DNA of 64,000 bases from Agrobacterium vitis (GTDB lineage Bacteria > Pseudomonadota > Alphaproteobacteria > Rhizobiales > Rhizobiaceae), in contig NZ_CP118261.1 in assembly GCF_013337045.2 (NCBI RefSeq), positions 372,001 through 436,000 on the forward strand, written 5' to 3'. The stretch's first letter is position 1, and every line of letters starts with the position of its first letter. The translations under genes were made by a program, and so were the position numbers. The notes beneath the pieces were generated by a model. That model made no database searches. It was not told where the DNA came from and saw only the letters and a list, made by a program, of their open reading frames with translations. Shown here piece by piece: positions 44,810 through 54,335 of this stretch.

Positions 44810-44829
44810 CAACGCTCCAGAGGTCAAAA

Positions 44830-45654
44830 ATGAAAATTCACATCCTATCTCTCGCATCAGTCTTCATGCTATCTGCGGCGGCTTGCGCCTTTGCTGAAGA
44901 CTGCAATCCCAAAGTTCCAAATTCTGCGCTGACCAAGCCCGGCACATTGGTCATGTCCACCAATCCAACCCTGCCCCCACTGCAATATGTCGACTCGAGC
45001 GGTGAGCTAAAGGGAATGCGGATCGAGCTTGGTAAAGAAATAGCCAAGCGGCTGTGCTTGACACCAGAATATATCCGCATCGAGTTCTCTGCGATGATTC
45101 CGGGCCTTCAGGCTGGACGCTGGGACATGATCAACACCGGCATTTTCTTCACGCCAGAGCGTGCCGCGATGATGCAAATGATTCCTTATGAAAATCAGGC
45201 GATCAGCGTCTCCGTCGCCAACACGAACACATCCATAAAGATGAAAGAGGACCTCGCCGGCCTGCGGATTGGCGTCGAAATTGGTGGCTTTGAAGAAAGC
45301 AAGACCCGCGTTCTCGACAAAGAACTAACTGCTGCTGGCAAAAAAGGCCTCAACATTCTGACATTCGATAATTTCGCTCTCGCCTTCCAGGCGCTTCGCG
45401 CGGGTCAGGTTGATGGCGTCGTATCCATTGATGGTGTCGCCAAGGAATATGAAACCCGCGGCGATTTCCGCCGCGCCGTGAGCGGCCTCTACCCAGCCCC
45501 GGTCGCTGTCGCCTTTAAGAATCCGGCTCTCGCCGACGCCGTTTCTGGTGTCCTCAAGGGCATGAAAGCAGACGGTTCACTCGGCAAGCTCTTTGAAAGT
45601 TACGGCTTGCCTATGATTGATGGTGACTATTCGGTCAAGGGCCCTAACCGCTAG
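44830..45654 (+). CDS. ABC transporter substrate-binding protein (PAAT family)
   Basis: A 274-residue periplasmic protein. Signal peptide MKIHILSLASVFMLSAAACAFA, then mature EDCNPKVPNSALTKPG. SBP_bac_3 features are MSTNPTLPPLQYVDSSGELKGMRIELGKEIAKRL, WDMINTGIFFTPERAAMM and LAFQALRAGQVDGVVS. Two cysteines in the mature start (EDC and RLC) may form a disulfide. Start 44830 follows GAGGT by five bases. First gene of the operon that ends with DUF3830; the ligand is probably an amino-acid-like or cyclic-amide compound. Confidence 0.9.
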   Translation: MKIHILSLASVFMLSAAACAFAEDCNPKVPNSALTKPGTLVMSTNPTLPPLQYVDSSGELKGMRIELGKEIAKRLCLTPEYIRIEFSAMIPGLQAGRWDMINTGIFFTPERAAMMQMIPYENQAISVSVANTNTSIKMKEDLAGLRIGVEIGGFEESKTRVLDKELTAAGKKGLNILTFDNFALAFQALRAGQVDGVVSIDGVAKEYETRGDFRRAVSGLYPAPVAVAFKNPALADAVSGVLKGMKADGSLGKLFESYGLPMIDGDYSVKGPNR

Positions 45655-45830
45655 AGACCAAAGTCTCATCATGCGTGCGAGGATGCCGACTTCGGTCGGT
45701 ACCTTCTGCAATCGCGAGAGCATGTCCATTTTTATGGAAATGGCAAATGCTCGATATTTCTCTCTTTGCGCATTTCCTCACGCAAAACCGCGACGCGTTT
45801 TTGCTGGAAATTCTCTAAAAAGGACGTCTC

Positions 45831-46523
45831 GTGTCAATCTGGAGCTGGTCCGGTTTTTTCCACTATCTCTTCAACCCATTCATTCTTGATGGGGTATTCA
45901 CCACGATTTGGCTGACATGCGTTTCACTGTTCTTTGGCTTGGCTTTGGCTGTCATTGTGGCTCTCATGCGCCGCTCAAAACGGCGATCCCTGAGGTCAAT
46001 CGGTTGGTTTTATATCTGGCTGTTTCGCGGCACGCCGCTGCTGGTGCAGTTGATCATGATTTATACCGCTCTGCCGCAGCTGGGCGTGCGCTTTTCGGTT
46101 GTTGAAGCGGCGTTGATCGGGCTTGCGATGAACGAAGCTGCCTACCTGGCAGAAATCATCCGGGCTGGGATTGAAGCCGTATCGGAAGGCCAATCACGGG
46201 CGGCCCGCGCCTTGGGCATGAGTGAACGCCAGATCATGCGCTACATCGTCATGCCGCAGGCTTTCAAAATCATCATTCCTCCGCTCGGAAATTCCGTCAA
46301 CGGCCTCCTCAAGACCACGTCGGTGACATCCGTGATTTCGATGGAGGAATTGCTGCGCCGTACGCAGGTTTTGATCCAGGAAAAATTCATGGTGCTGGAG
46401 CTGTTTACCGTAGCGGCCCTCTATTACCTGCTCCTGACCACAGTTTGGGACTTCGTTCAGAGACACATTGAAAAGCGGTTTGGTCGATCCACGGCAGTCG
46501 TAAACCTCTCTGAAAAACGCTGA
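45831..46523 (+). CDS. PAAT-family ABC transporter permease
   Basis: A 230-residue permease of the HisMQ family with five helices. It shows LDGVFTTIWLTCVSLFFGLAL at the start, FRGTPLLVQLIMIYTALPQL, and the cytoplasmic EAA loop RAARALGMSERQIMRYIVMPQA. The start is GTG 45831 with AAGGA about six bases upstream. A 176-base gap separates it from the binding-protein gene; nothing coding was found there. The ATPase is not next to it but lies 3.8 kb downstream, after the lyase and the fused oxidoreductase. Confidence 0.9.
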   Translation: MSIWSWSGFFHYLFNPFILDGVFTTIWLTCVSLFFGLALAVIVALMRRSKRRSLRSIGWFYIWLFRGTPLLVQLIMIYTALPQLGVRFSVVEAALIGLAMNEAAYLAEIIRAGIEAVSEGQSRAARALGMSERQIMRYIVMPQAFKIIIPPLGNSVNGLLKTTSVTSVISMEELLRRTQVLIQEKFMVLELFTVAALYYLLLTTVWDFVQRHIEKRFGRSTAVVNLSEKR

Positions 46524-46544
46524 TATTCTAGAAGGATAAATTCT

Positions 46545-47435
46545 ATGCCTAAGCCATTTCGCGGTGTTTTCACCGTGATGATTACACCGATTGATGCTGA
46601 TGGAAGCGTCAATCTTCCAGCTCTTGCCGCCTTTACCGATTGGCAGATCCGTGAAGGCATTCATGGCCTGATTCCGCTCGGCTCGACGGGTGAGTTCCTC
46701 TCGCTTTCCCAAGATGATCGCGACGCAGTTGCCCGCACCGTGATTGAAACAGCAGCAGGCCGCGTCCCCGTGTTGATCGGCACAGGCGCTGAAGACACAC
46801 GCGAAGCCGTACGTCTCGCGCGCAATGCCCAAGCCATGGGTGCAGATGGTATTATGGTCATTCCTCCATTCTATTGCACACCAACAGAGGATGAATTGGT
46901 CGAGCATTACCGCGCCATTGCGGCATCGATTTCCATTCCGATCATGGTGTATAACAACCCAGCCACGGCCAATGTTGATCTCAAGCCGGAAATTTTGGCC
47001 CGCATAGCGCAGATTGATGGGTGCGACTATGTCAAGGAATCCACCCTCGAAGTCACCCGTATTCGCGACATCGTGCGTCTAGCCGGTCCATCCATGACAC
47101 CCTTTGGCGGCATTCTGGGTTTTGAGTCTTTTGTCATGGGTGCTCAAGGTTGGGTCGCCGTCGCCTCAAATATCGCGCCGGGTCCAATGTCTCGGATCTT
47201 CACATTGGCCGCAGACGAACAGAAATATGATGAGGCGCGTGCGCTCTATCTGGAATGGCTACCTCTCATTCAAGCGGTTGGCGGCCAAGCTTATGTTGCT
47301 GGATCGAAGTCCCTGCTCAATCACATGGGGTTTGCTGCGGGCTCCCCGTTGCCGCCTCGCCTTCCGTTACCTCAGGCACAAGATGCCGACATGAAATCGC
47401 TTGTCGAACGTTTCGGCCTGCGGTTTGAAAACTGA
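46545..47435 (+). CDS. DapA-family lyase (dihydrodipicolinate synthase-like)
   Basis: A 296-residue TIM-barrel aldolase/dehydratase of the DHDPS/NAL family. Residues for Schiff-base chemistry are visible: the GSTGE loop at 46-50, Tyr136 in MVYNNP and the lysine K164 in CDYVKES. Members include dihydrodipicolinate synthase, N-acetylneuraminate lyase, KDG aldolase/dehydratase and the hydroxyproline-pathway pyrroline-4-hydroxy-2-carboxylate deaminase. The neighbouring HcnABC-type dehydrogenase makes a deaminating or dehydrating role on an imino acid attractive (inference). A biosynthetic DapA is less likely in this catabolic operon. Confidence 0.88.
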   Translation: MPKPFRGVFTVMITPIDADGSVNLPALAAFTDWQIREGIHGLIPLGSTGEFLSLSQDDRDAVARTVIETAAGRVPVLIGTGAEDTREAVRLARNAQAMGADGIMVIPPFYCTPTEDELVEHYRAIAASISIPIMVYNNPATANVDLKPEILARIAQIDGCDYVKESTLEVTRIRDIVRLAGPSMTPFGGILGFESFVMGAQGWVAVASNIAPGPMSRIFTLAADEQKYDEARALYLEWLPLIQAVGGQAYVAGSKSLLNHMGFAAGSPLPPRLPLPQAQDADMKSLVERFGLRFEN

Positions 47436-47451
47436 GCAAAAGAGGATACCC

Positions 47452-50352
47452 ATGCCCGCATTGATCACGAGAGGCGCAAAAAACTCTGTCTATATTGACG
47501 GGGTTGCGCATCGAGTCGATGCTGGCATGTCCGTTGCCGCCGTTCTCAGTCACCTTGGTCAACCGGGCTTTTCAACGGATACCAAAGGTCACGGGCGCGG
47601 CCTGTTTTGTGGCATGGGTATATGCCACGAATGTCTGGTCACGGTGGATGGCCGCACAAGCCAGCGTTCCTGCATGACACCTATCCGTGATGGCATGCGT
47701 ATTGTGCGTCAACAGCCGCGCCCGGATATTGCCGAAACGGGCCTTGCCGATCTAGCACCTGTCGCGACCACACTGGCCAATCTCGACGTCGATCTGCTGA
47801 TCATCGGCGCAGGCCCCGGCGGCCTTGCAGCGGCAGAGACTGCGGCTGCCGCAGGGGTCTCTGTCATCATTGTCGATGAAAGGCACATATCAGGCGGTCA
47901 ATTTTACAAGCAACCGAGCACAGTCGACGCAACGCTTGCCCTCGACGGCGATCGTCAAGCCCGCGACGGTGCCGATCTGATCGACCGACTGCATGCTCTT
48001 GGCGTAACGATCTTATCCAGCGTGACCGTTTGGGGTGCATCCCAAGCTGCTGAGGGCCACACTGTGATTGCCTGTCATGGTGCAAAAGGTGCTTTTTATA
48101 TCAAGCCGCGCATGCTGGTTTTTGCCACCGGTGCTTTCGAGCGACCTGCGCCAATTGATGGCTGGACACTTGCAGGCGTTATGACAACCGGTGCGGCGCA
48201 AACATTGTTACGCAGTTATGGCACGCTACCTGGACGCCGAATCCTGATCGCGGGCAATGGCCCGCTCAATTTTCAGGTCGCTGCGGAAATTCACAAAGCC
48301 GGTGGCAAAATTATCTGTGTTGCGGAGCGTGCCGCCGCACCATGGAGCCGTCAACGCGAAGCGTTTGCACTGTTGCGCCAAAGCCCTGCATTGGCACTCA
48401 AAGGGTTGCGTGACATGACGCGGCTGCAGCGCTCGGGGATTAATATCGCATGGCAGACACAGGTTCGGTCCATTGAAGGAGACCAATGTGTCGCCTCGGC
48501 AACCGTGTCAGGGCCGGATGGCGAGCGCAAGATTGAAATTGATACCGTGCTCCTCGGTGGAGATTTCACCCCATCCAATGAATTATCGCGGCTTTTGGGC
48601 TGCGATCACACAGTAGCAGCAGACGGCTCGCTCATCGCAATCTGCGGTGAAGATGGTGAAAGCTCCCTTGCCCATGTGCATATTGTTGGGGAAGCGGTGC
48701 GTTTCGGCGGTGCTCATATGGCTATGGCAAGGGGTCGGCTGGCAGGGCTGTCGATCGCGAAGAAGCTGGGACATGCCATCACGACTGATCGGGAGGCCCA
48801 TCGACGGCTCGTCCGCGCAACGGCCTTTCAATCTGCCCTTTGGCGACTGTTTTCGCCGGACATCACCGCCCACCCTCCTTCCGATGATACTCTGGCCTGC
48901 CGGTGTGAAAGCATTACTTTTGGAACATTGAAGGGCCTTGCCGAACAGGGGCCACCCGATATTGCAACGCTCAAACGTGTGAGCCGTGCTGGCATGGGGC
49001 GATGCCAGGGCCGTTACTGCAACCGCACACTCACATTGCTGTCTGGGCACCCCGAAAATCACACACAAGGCTATCTGGCACCACAAATGCCGCTGAGGCC
49101 TGTGCCGCTTGCAGCATTGGCTGTCGAAAAGCCTGAATGGGGCGGCCACAAACGTGCGCTGCTGCCACACAGGCCGCCGCTTACACATTCAGAACCTCTG
49201 CCGGTACAGCAGGCCGCAACGGTCATTATCGGTGCAGGTATTGTGGGCCTATCAACAGCCCTCTTTCTGGCCGAGGCGGGCGAAGACGTTGTGGTACTTG
49301 AAAGGGGTTTTCCGGGCGGTTTGGCGTCTGGCGGCAATGCTGGAAGCCTGCACGGCCAGCTTTTATCCTTCGATCACGGTGCACGAGCCGAGGGTGACGG
49401 CACGCCCGCGGCACGAACCCTGTCATTGCAGCGCGATTCTATCCAGTTGTGGCAGTCCTTAAGCGAACGACTGGAGCGTGACTTCGAAATGAAGATCACG
49501 GGCGGTTTGATGGTTGCCGAGACAGAAGCGCATATGCGCTTTCTGGAAGAAAAGACCCGCGTTGAACGCCAAAGCGGCATAGATTGCCATGTGATCGGCA
49601 AGGACGATCTGCGCCGGTTAGAGCCATTGCTCTCGGATGCCATGATCGGTGCGGCCTACTGCCCTCAGGAAGGCAAAATCAATCCGCTGGTGGCGACGCG
49701 CCATGTGGCTGAAGCCGCCTTAACCGCAGGAGCCCGTGTTTTTGACCGCACAGATGTGCTGTCAATCCAGCATTTGGACACCGGATTTCTGATTAAGACC
49801 TCGCGCGGGGCCATTCGTGCTCGCCGCATTGTCAACGCAGCAGGCGCATTTGCCGCGCGGATTGGTGCTATGCTCGGCCTCGACGTTCCGGTTTTCGGTG
49901 CGCCGCTGCAAATGGTGGTCACTGAGGCGGCAGCACCTGCGATTTCCCACCTCATCGCCCATGCGGATCGGCATTTAACCCTGAAACAGGCTGCAAACGG
50001 CAATTTCCTGATCGGTGGCGGCTGGACCGCAGGCCTTGATCCAGTCCACAGCCATCCCAGGCCACTGTTTTCGAGCATAGAAGGCAACCTTTGGGTGGCA
50101 CAACATGTGGTGCCTAGCTTGCGAAAGCTGCATGTGATCCGCAGTTGGGCCGCGATGAACATCAACATCGACGGGGCGCCGATTCTCGGAGAGCATCCTG
50201 CTATGTCGGGCTTCTTCAACGCGGTTACGTCCAACGGCTATACACTTGGCCCTAGCGTGGGGCAGCTCACCGCAGCCCTCATTCAAGGTCGAGATCCGGG
50301 CCGTGATCTGTCTGCCTATTCCATTTCTCGGTTCCAAGGAGGTCGATCATGA
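47452..50352 (+). CDS. Single-chain HcnA-HcnB-HcnC-type flavin/iron-sulfur dehydrogenase
   Basis: A 966-residue protein joining three enzymes normally encoded separately. Residues 1-90 are a [2Fe-2S] ferredoxin-like domain (C53, C58, C61 in [11 protein letters not shown]74) as in HcnA. Residues 112-530 form an FAD/NAD(P) disulfide-reductase-like domain (GAGPGG at 119) ending in a BFD-like [2Fe-2S] site (C483, C485, C518, C523), as in HcnB. Residues 588-966 are a DAO-fold FAD oxidase (GAGIVG at 594), as in HcnC/DadA. Homologous complexes are glycine-cyanide synthase, opine oxidase and D-hydroxyproline dehydrogenase. Start 47452 follows AGAGGA; no frameshift scars. Probably oxidises an imino/amino acid for the adjacent DapA-type lyase. 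Confidence 0.9.
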   Translation: MPALITRGAKNSVYIDGVAHRVDAGMSVAAVLSHLGQPGFSTDTKGHGRGLFCGMGICHECLVTVDGRTSQRSCMTPIRDGMRIVRQQPRPDIAETGLADLAPVATTLANLDVDLLIIGAGPGGLAAAETAAAAGVSVIIVDERHISGGQFYKQPSTVDATLALDGDRQARDGADLIDRLHALGVTILSSVTVWGASQAAEGHTVIACHGAKGAFYIKPRMLVFATGAFERPAPIDGWTLAGVMTTGAAQTLLRSYGTLPGRRILIAGNGPLNFQVAAEIHKAGGKIICVAERAAAPWSRQREAFALLRQSPALALKGLRDMTRLQRSGINIAWQTQVRSIEGDQCVASATVSGPDGERKIEIDTVLLGGDFTPSNELSRLLGCDHTVAADGSLIAICGEDGESSLAHVHIVGEAVRFGGAHMAMARGRLAGLSIAKKLGHAITTDREAHRRLVRATAFQSALWRLFSPDITAHPPSDDTLACRCESITFGTLKGLAEQGPPDIATLKRVSRAGMGRCQGRYCNRTLTLLSGHPENHTQGYLAPQMPLRPVPLAALAVEKPEWGGHKRALLPHRPPLTHSEPLPVQQAATVIIGAGIVGLSTALFLAEAGEDVVVLERGFPGGLASGGNAGSLHGQLLSFDHGARAEGDGTPAARTLSLQRDSIQLWQSLSERLERDFEMKITGGLMVAETEAHMRFLEEKTRVERQSGIDCHVIGKDDLRRLEPLLSDAMIGAAYCPQEGKINPLVATRHVAEAALTAGARVFDRTDVLSIQHLDTGFLIKTSRGAIRARRIVNAAGAFAARIGAMLGLDVPVFGAPLQMVVTEAAAPAISHLIAHADRHLTLKQAANGNFLIGGGWTAGLDPVHSHPRPLFSSIEGNLWVAQHVVPSLRKLHVIRSWAAMNINIDGAPILGEHPAMSGFFNAVTSNGYTLGPSVGQLTAALIQGRDPGRDLSAYSISRFQGGRS

Positions 50353-51077
50353 TCGAGATCACCGGCGTCAGCAAATATTATGGTCAGTTCGCTGTGCTCA
50401 AGAACTGCACGACCCGCGTGGCAAAAGGGGAAGTGGTGGTGGTCTGTGGTCCCTCAGGGTCAGGCAAATCCACCCTGATCAAATGCGTCAATGCGCTTGA
50501 GCCTATTCAGGAGGGATCAATTCGTGTGGATGGCATCGAAGTGGCAGATCCAGCAACCGATCTACCCGACCTGCGATCCCGAGTCGGCATGGTGTTTCAG
50601 AATTTTGAGCTCTTCCCACACCTGACCATCGAAGCGAATATCATGCTGGCTCAGCGCATCGTTTTGGGTCGCAGTGAGGGTTTGGCCAAAAAGTTGACCA
50701 TGGAACTGCTGGAGCGTGTCGGCATGAGCGGTCACGCGGCAAAATACCCATCGCAGCTCTCCGGCGGCCAGCAACAGCGAGTAGCCATTGCGCGGGCGCT
50801 CGCCATGAACCCCAAGGCCATGCTGTTTGATGAACCCACCTCGGCACTTGATCCGGAGATGATCTCGGAAGTTCTCGATGTCATGAGCACTCTTGCCCGC
50901 GAGGGTATGACAATGATGGTGGTGACCCATGAAATGGGCTTTGCTCGCCGCGTTGCCACCCGCATGATTTTTATCGATCAAGGGGAGATCGTCGAGGATC
51001 GGCCAACAGAAGACTTTTTCAACAATCATCACAACCCGCGGACTGAGGCGTTCCTCGGTAAAATCCTGCATCACTGA
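50349..51077 (+). CDS. PAAT-family ABC transporter ATPase (GlnQ-like)
   Basis: A 242-residue ATPase. Walker [13 protein letters not shown] at about residue 33, Q-loop [13 protein letters not shown], signature [16 protein letters not shown], Walker [15 protein letters not shown] and switch VTHEMGFA. The ATG overlaps the stop of the fused dehydrogenase by four bases, so the transporter ATPase is translationally tied to the catabolic enzyme. It should serve the binding protein at 44830 and the permease at 45831. Confidence 0.93.
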   Translation: MIEITGVSKYYGQFAVLKNCTTRVAKGEVVVVCGPSGSGKSTLIKCVNALEPIQEGSIRVDGIEVADPATDLPDLRSRVGMVFQNFELFPHLTIEANIMLAQRIVLGRSEGLAKKLTMELLERVGMSGHAAKYPSQLSGGQQQRVAIARALAMNPKAMLFDEPTSALDPEMISEVLDVMSTLAREGMTMMVVTHEMGFARRVATRMIFIDQGEIVEDRPTEDFFNNHHNPRTEAFLGKILHH

Positions 51078-51086
51078 GAGACGACG

Positions 51087-52499
51087 ATGAGCACATTCGA
51101 CTTGATCATCAAAGGCGGCACGATTGCCACCGCATCCGATATTTTTCACGCCGACATTGGTATCCGCGATGGCAAGATCGTGCAGATTGGCGACAATCTG
51201 AATGGCGACGCGCAAACAATCAACGCCACAGGCAAATTCGTGCTGCCAGGCGGTATTGATAGCCATGTCCACATCTCCCAGCCATCGGGCGCGGGCATTG
51301 TCATGGCTGACGATTTTGAAAGTGGTACACGTTCAGCTCTGTTTGGTGGGAACACCACCATTATGCCTTTTTGCCTGCAAGAAAAAGGTCGACCCATGCG
51401 GGAGGCCCTGACTGCCTACCACGCGCTCGCAAAGGACAATTGCTATACTGATGTCAGTTTTCATCTGATCATTTCGGATCCAACGGAATCGCTCCTGGGG
51501 CAGGAACTGCCAGCACTTGTCGCGGATGGTTACGCCTCTTTGAAGGTGTTCATGACCGATGATGATCTGCGCTTGACTGACGCCGAGATCCTGAAAACGC
51601 TCGATGTTGCGCGATCAACCGGGGCGACTGTTATGGTTCATTGTGAAAACGAGGATGCGATCCGGTTTCTCATCGCACGGCATGAAGCCAACGGAGAGGT
51701 TGCACCACGCGCCCATGCTTCAACGCGGCCCGTGGCTGTCGAGCGCGAAGCGACCCACCGTGCCCTGTCGCTGGCCGAGGTTGTCGATGTCCCTATAGTC
51801 ATCGTGCATATTTCCAACGGCGAATCCATGGACGAAATTGCCCGTGCCCGCGCGCGGGGTGTCAAAGTCGTCGGCGAAACATGCCCCCAATATCTTATGC
51901 TGACGGCAGATCAATTGGACGGAATGGACTGGGAAGGGGCAAAATTTGTCTGCTCGCCGCCGCCACGCAATCAGGCTGCACAGGCAGAATGCTGGCGTGG
52001 GATTGAGATGGGCATTTTCGATCTGTTTTCATCAGACCATTGCCCATTCCGTTATGACGACGAACGCGGCAAGCTCAATCCTAAAGGGCGCGAAAATTTC
52101 CGCCATATTCCCAATGGCATACCCGGTGTGGAGACACGCCTGCCAATCCTGTTTTCCGAAGGGGTCATGACAGGACGCATTGATCTGCCGCGTTTTGTGG
52201 CCCTGTCTGCCACCAACCATGCCAAAACCTACGGACTCTATCCAGAAAAAGGCACGATTGCTATCGGCTCAGACGCCGATCTCGCGATCTGGGATCCCAC
52301 CATACAGCGCACCATTCGCCACGCGGATCTGCATGACGGCGCGGATTACTCGCCCTATGAGGGCATCCCAATCACAGGCTGGCCAACAACCATCATCCTT
52401 GGCGGCCGCATTATGGTGCGTGACGGCAAACTTCTAGGCGCAAAGGGCAATGGTGCATACCGCCCCGCCCGCACACGCAACAATGCTTTAGCAGTTTAA
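51087..52499 (+). CDS. D-hydantoinase/dihydropyrimidinase
   Basis: A 470-residue cyclic amidohydrolase of the dihydropyrimidinase family, which opens hydantoins or dihydropyrimidines to N-carbamoyl amino acids. The two-metal site is complete: H60 and H62 in DSHVHI, the lysine K153 to be carboxylated in SLKVFM, H185 in VMVHCEN, H241 in VHISNGE and D317 in SSDHCPF. It starts nine bases after the ABC ATPase and precedes DUF3830. The reaction product would suit the N-carbamoyl hydrolase-like enzyme encoded at 56727-57596. Confidence 0.9.
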   Translation: MSTFDLIIKGGTIATASDIFHADIGIRDGKIVQIGDNLNGDAQTINATGKFVLPGGIDSHVHISQPSGAGIVMADDFESGTRSALFGGNTTIMPFCLQEKGRPMREALTAYHALAKDNCYTDVSFHLIISDPTESLLGQELPALVADGYASLKVFMTDDDLRLTDAEILKTLDVARSTGATVMVHCENEDAIRFLIARHEANGEVAPRAHASTRPVAVEREATHRALSLAEVVDVPIVIVHISNGESMDEIARARARGVKVVGETCPQYLMLTADQLDGMDWEGAKFVCSPPPRNQAAQAECWRGIEMGIFDLFSSDHCPFRYDDERGKLNPKGRENFRHIPNGIPGVETRLPILFSEGVMTGRIDLPRFVALSATNHAKTYGLYPEKGTIAIGSDADLAIWDPTIQRTIRHADLHDGADYSPYEGIPITGWPTTIILGGRIMVRDGKLLGAKGNGAYRPARTRNNALAV

Positions 52500-52575
52500 A
52501 ATGCTGCATAATTTTCACCTAAAATTGGGTCTGATTTAAAAATCAAGCCCCGATCAACACTGGAGACATACCCTT

Positions 52576-52986
52576 ATGAAGCTGAAGATCACTGCCGGAA
52601 CCTTTGAATTTGACGCCATTCTGGAGACAGAAAAGGCCCCCGAAACCTCCAAAGCCTTCCTGGCGCGCATGCCATTCGAGGGCCAGATCGTGCACGTACG
52701 TTGGTCTGGAGAAGGTGTGTGGATTCCGTTGGGCGACTATAATTTTGGCGTCGGCTATGAAAACCACACGAGCCATCCCGCACCCGGCCATGTCATCCTC
52801 TATCCGGGTGGCATCAGCGAGACCGAGATTCTGATTGCCTACGGCGGTGTGGATTTCTCCTCAAAAATGGGCCAGCTTGCCGGTAACCATTTCATCACCG
52901 TGACGTCAGGTCTCGAGAAACTGGCCGAACTTGGCAAGAAGACGCTTTGGGAAGGTGCCCAGCCAATTCTGTTCGAGTTGGCTTGA
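52576..52986 (+). CDS. DUF3830 family protein (cyclophilin-like fold)
   Basis: A 136-residue protein matching DUF3830, a family with a cyclophilin-like barrel and no proven biochemical role. It begins MKLKITAGTFEFDAILETEK, contains WSGEGVWIPLGDYNFGVGYE and ends with NHFITVTSGLEKL. It is often co-located with hydantoinase and amidohydrolase genes. It is the last gene of the importer-hydantoinase operon, 76 bases after it; start 52576 has GGAG about ten bases upstream. The IS element lies 15 bases downstream. Confidence 0.75.
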   Translation: MKLKITAGTFEFDAILETEKAPETSKAFLARMPFEGQIVHVRWSGEGVWIPLGDYNFGVGYENHTSHPAPGHVILYPGGISETEILIAYGGVDFSSKMGQLAGNHFITVTSGLEKLAELGKKTLWEGAQPILFELA

Positions 52987-53019
52987 TTCCAACCGAACCA
53001 TTGAACCGCGCCGGGTTTG

Positions 53020-53938
53020 CCGGAGAGTGTTGGGTTTAAGTTATGCGGCCAATGCTGGGGTGTCCAGCATGGCGTAGCATCGCTCCTCGGCTTCGGCTGG
53101 TGGGATATTCCGATAGGCTCCAGAAGACGCCGGTTGTTGAACCAGTCGACCCATTCGAGCGTGGTGAACTCCACGGCTTCGAAGTTACGCCCCGGTCCTC
53201 GCCGGTGGATGACCTCGGCCTTGTAAAGCCCGTTGATCGTTTCGGCGAGAGCATTGTCATAACTGTCGCCGACACTTCCGACGGAAGGCTCGATGCCCGC
53301 CTCCGCCAGGCGCTCGGAATATTTGATCGACACGTATTGTACGCGGCGACCGGAATGGTGGATGAGCCTGCCGCGATGGACGGGCCGCCGGTCATGAAGT
53401 GCCTGATCGAGGGAGTCGAGGACGAAACCTGCGTGGGCGGTTCGGCTTGCTCGCCAGCCGGAGATGCGACGGGCGAATGTGTCGATCACAAAAGCCACGT
53501 AAACGAAACCCTGCCAAGTCGCAACATAGGTGAAATCGGATAACCACAGCTTGTTCGGCGCGGGAGCATGGAGCTGCCGGTTCACGCGGTCGAGCGGACA
53601 CGGTGCGGCTTTGTCCGACACGGTGGTTTTGACAGGCTTGCCACGAATGACGCCTTGAAGCCCATCGCCCTCATAAGCCGAGCAACCGTGCAGCGGGCGA
53701 TGTCGTAACCCTCCCGCTGCAACTGCCGCCAGACTTTCCGCAGGCCGTAGACCTGGAAGTTCTCATTGAACACCCGGCGTATCTCGACCTTCATGGCCAT
53801 GTCACGCCGGGCGTGGGCTGACAGGCGATCCGTGCGCTTGGCAACAATATCATAGTAGGTGGACGGGGCAATCGGCAGCAGCCTGCGGATCGGCTCGACC
53901 CCGAGCACCGAGCGGTGTTCGTCGATGAAGGAAATCAT
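53020..53938 (-). pseudogene. IS3 OrfB transposase with frameshift
   Basis: The rve-type DDE transposase of the element. One frame (53938 down to about 53600) has SFIDEHRSVLGVEPIRRLLP and VYGLRKVWRQLQREGYDIAR. A second frame, starting between 53621 and 53582, has KLWLSDFTYVATWQGFVYVA with the first catalytic Asp, and later SVGDSYDNALAETINGLYKA with the last Glu. The frames do not join, so OrfB is broken. The second frame reads on across the inverted repeat into flanking DNA to 52839. Confidence 0.8.
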
Positions 53939-54264
53939 CGCTTCAGTGGGCGGTCGAGCTCCGCCTGGGCAAAATATGCCGAGGCTTTGCGCAAAATTTC
54001 GTTCGCCTGACGAAGCTCGCGGTTTTCCCGCTCCAGAGCCTTCATCTTCTCTGAGACATCGTTTGACAGACCCGCTCGCTTGCGGCTGTCCACCTCGGAC
54101 TTCTTAACCCATTCATTGAGCGTGTGTGCCGAGCACCCTATCTTGGCGGCGATCGAGCAGACAGCCGCTCAACGCGACGGATGCTCCGCTTCTTGCTCCG
54201 CGACCATTCGAACGGCACGGGCGCGGACTTCAGGGGAGAATTTGTTCGTCGTCTTGCTTGTCAT
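53935..54264 (-). pseudogene. IS3 OrfA with internal stop codon
   Basis: A 110-codon frame starting [20 protein letters not shown], with HTH and leucine-zipper-like tail ([20 protein letters not shown]). TGA at 54171-54169 interrupts it at codon 32, where relatives have tryptophan. The 3' end overlaps the OrfB start by four bases, as in IS3 elements that use a programmed frameshift. Confidence 0.8.
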
Positions 54265-54335
54265 AGACCCTACTTCTCACGAGTTGGGGTCTCCGGCAAA
54301 CTTGGCTCGGCTCACACCAATTCCCGCGCCCGTTC

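Larger units (their letters stand above)
53002..54314 (-). mobile_element. IS3-family insertion sequence, inactivated
   Basis: A 1,313-base element bounded by 26-base imperfect terminal inverted repeats: TGAACCGCGCCGGGTTTGCC at 53002 and, on the other strand, TGAGCCGAGCCAAGTTTGCC ending at 54314. The inner GTTTGCCGGAGA is identical in both. It encodes orfA and orfB in the overlapping IS3 arrangement, both damaged. No convincing target-site duplication was found in the flanks. It separates the DUF3830 gene from the LysR gene without disrupting either. Confidence 0.85.

Noticed and set aside
52839..53621. A 260-codon minus-strand frame spanning DUF3830 and the IS element
   Set aside because: It is the OrfB second frame reading out through the terminal repeat into antisense of the DUF3830 gene; the non-transposase part has no independent support.
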